Below are positions 6,557 through 6,592 of a DNA stretch of 6,592 nucleotides, piece after piece; position 1 is the stretch's first letter; the number at the start of each line of letters is the position of its first letter. Under the pieces are notes generated by a model. That model was not told the origin of the DNA, did not search any database, and saw only the letters and a list, made by a program, of their open reading frames with translations. Source of the stretch: an uncultured Bacilli bacterium (GTDB taxonomy: Bacteria; Bacillota_I; Bacilli_A; RF39; UBA660); the NCBI GenBank assembly GCA_949879835.1, contig CATLBU010000040.1:1-6592 (forward strand), given 5' to 3'. A program made the translations under genes and the position numbers.

Positions 6557-6592
6557 TTATAGAGTAACTGAACTCTTATTTTTCACCTCATC
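6557..6592 (-). CDS. Possible C-terminal end of an upstream gene
   Basis: One minus-strand frame enters at the window edge and stays open for 11 codons (DEVKNKSSVTL) to a TAA at 6559-6557, about 20 nt before the VirB2-like gene. The spacing would fit another operon member upstream. Eleven codons are too few to tell it from chance, and no family can be named. The alternative is a leader region: a short inverted repeat AGAGT-6-ACTCT occupies 6576-6561, without a T run after it. Confidence 0.25.
   Translation of the reverse strand, partial: DEVKNKSSVTL

Noticed and set aside
1..6592. Use of TGA as tryptophan (Mollicutes-type code)
   Set aside because: Trp positions checked in the M23, VirB4-like and XRE genes are TGG, and all frames stay open under the standard bacterial code; the lack of TGA stops is explained by few genes and AT-rich DNA.

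Overview
The window is an AT-rich, low-GC stretch in which every supportable gene lies on the minus strand. It reads right to left as a tightly packed operon. Gene content (a Gram-positive-style type IV secretion module with a cell-wall hydrolase), purine-rich Shine-Dalgarno sites and base composition point to a low-GC Gram-positive (Firmicutes/Bacillota) host. The segment is most likely part of an integrative conjugative element or conjugative plasmid. The genus cannot be named from the sequence. Trp is TGG where I checked it and recognised genes end in TAA or TAG, so nothing indicates a non-standard code.

From the right edge in transcription order, the core is: a small two-helix pilin-like protein with a signal peptide (VirB2/TrbC-like, 6536-6174); a polytopic membrane channel protein with a Gly-rich cytosolic tail (VirB6/TrbL-like, 6163-4502); an 87-residue hairpin membrane protein (VirB3/PrgI-like, 4489-4226); an 820-residue AAA+ ATPase (VirB4-like, 4207-1745); and a membrane-anchored M23 (LytM) peptidoglycan endopeptidase (1745-729) filling the VirB1-like role. 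Gaps are 10, 12 and 18 nt, then a 1-nt overlap, so these five genes are almost certainly co-transcribed. Together they would form the membrane channel, its energiser and the wall-opening enzyme. The coupling ATPase, relaxase, VirB8-like protein and origin of transfer are not in the window and would have to lie outside it.

A good intrinsic terminator sits on the stop codon of the M23 gene. Two further minus-strand genes follow almost at once: a small XRE-type helix-turn-helix protein (about 692-450) and, overlapping it by 16 nt, an unrecognised protein (465 to beyond base 1). The XRE frame has a strong G-rich ribosome site but no ATG, GTG or TTG start at the expected place. This is the oddest point in the window.

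No stretch longer than 300 bases lacks a gene. I see no RNA gene, CRISPR array, insertion sequence, attachment site or tandem repeat. The module is recognisable rather than a new system. The less explained parts are the XRE start, the terminator placed before two more genes, the unknown gene at the left edge, and paired cysteines in the exported domains.
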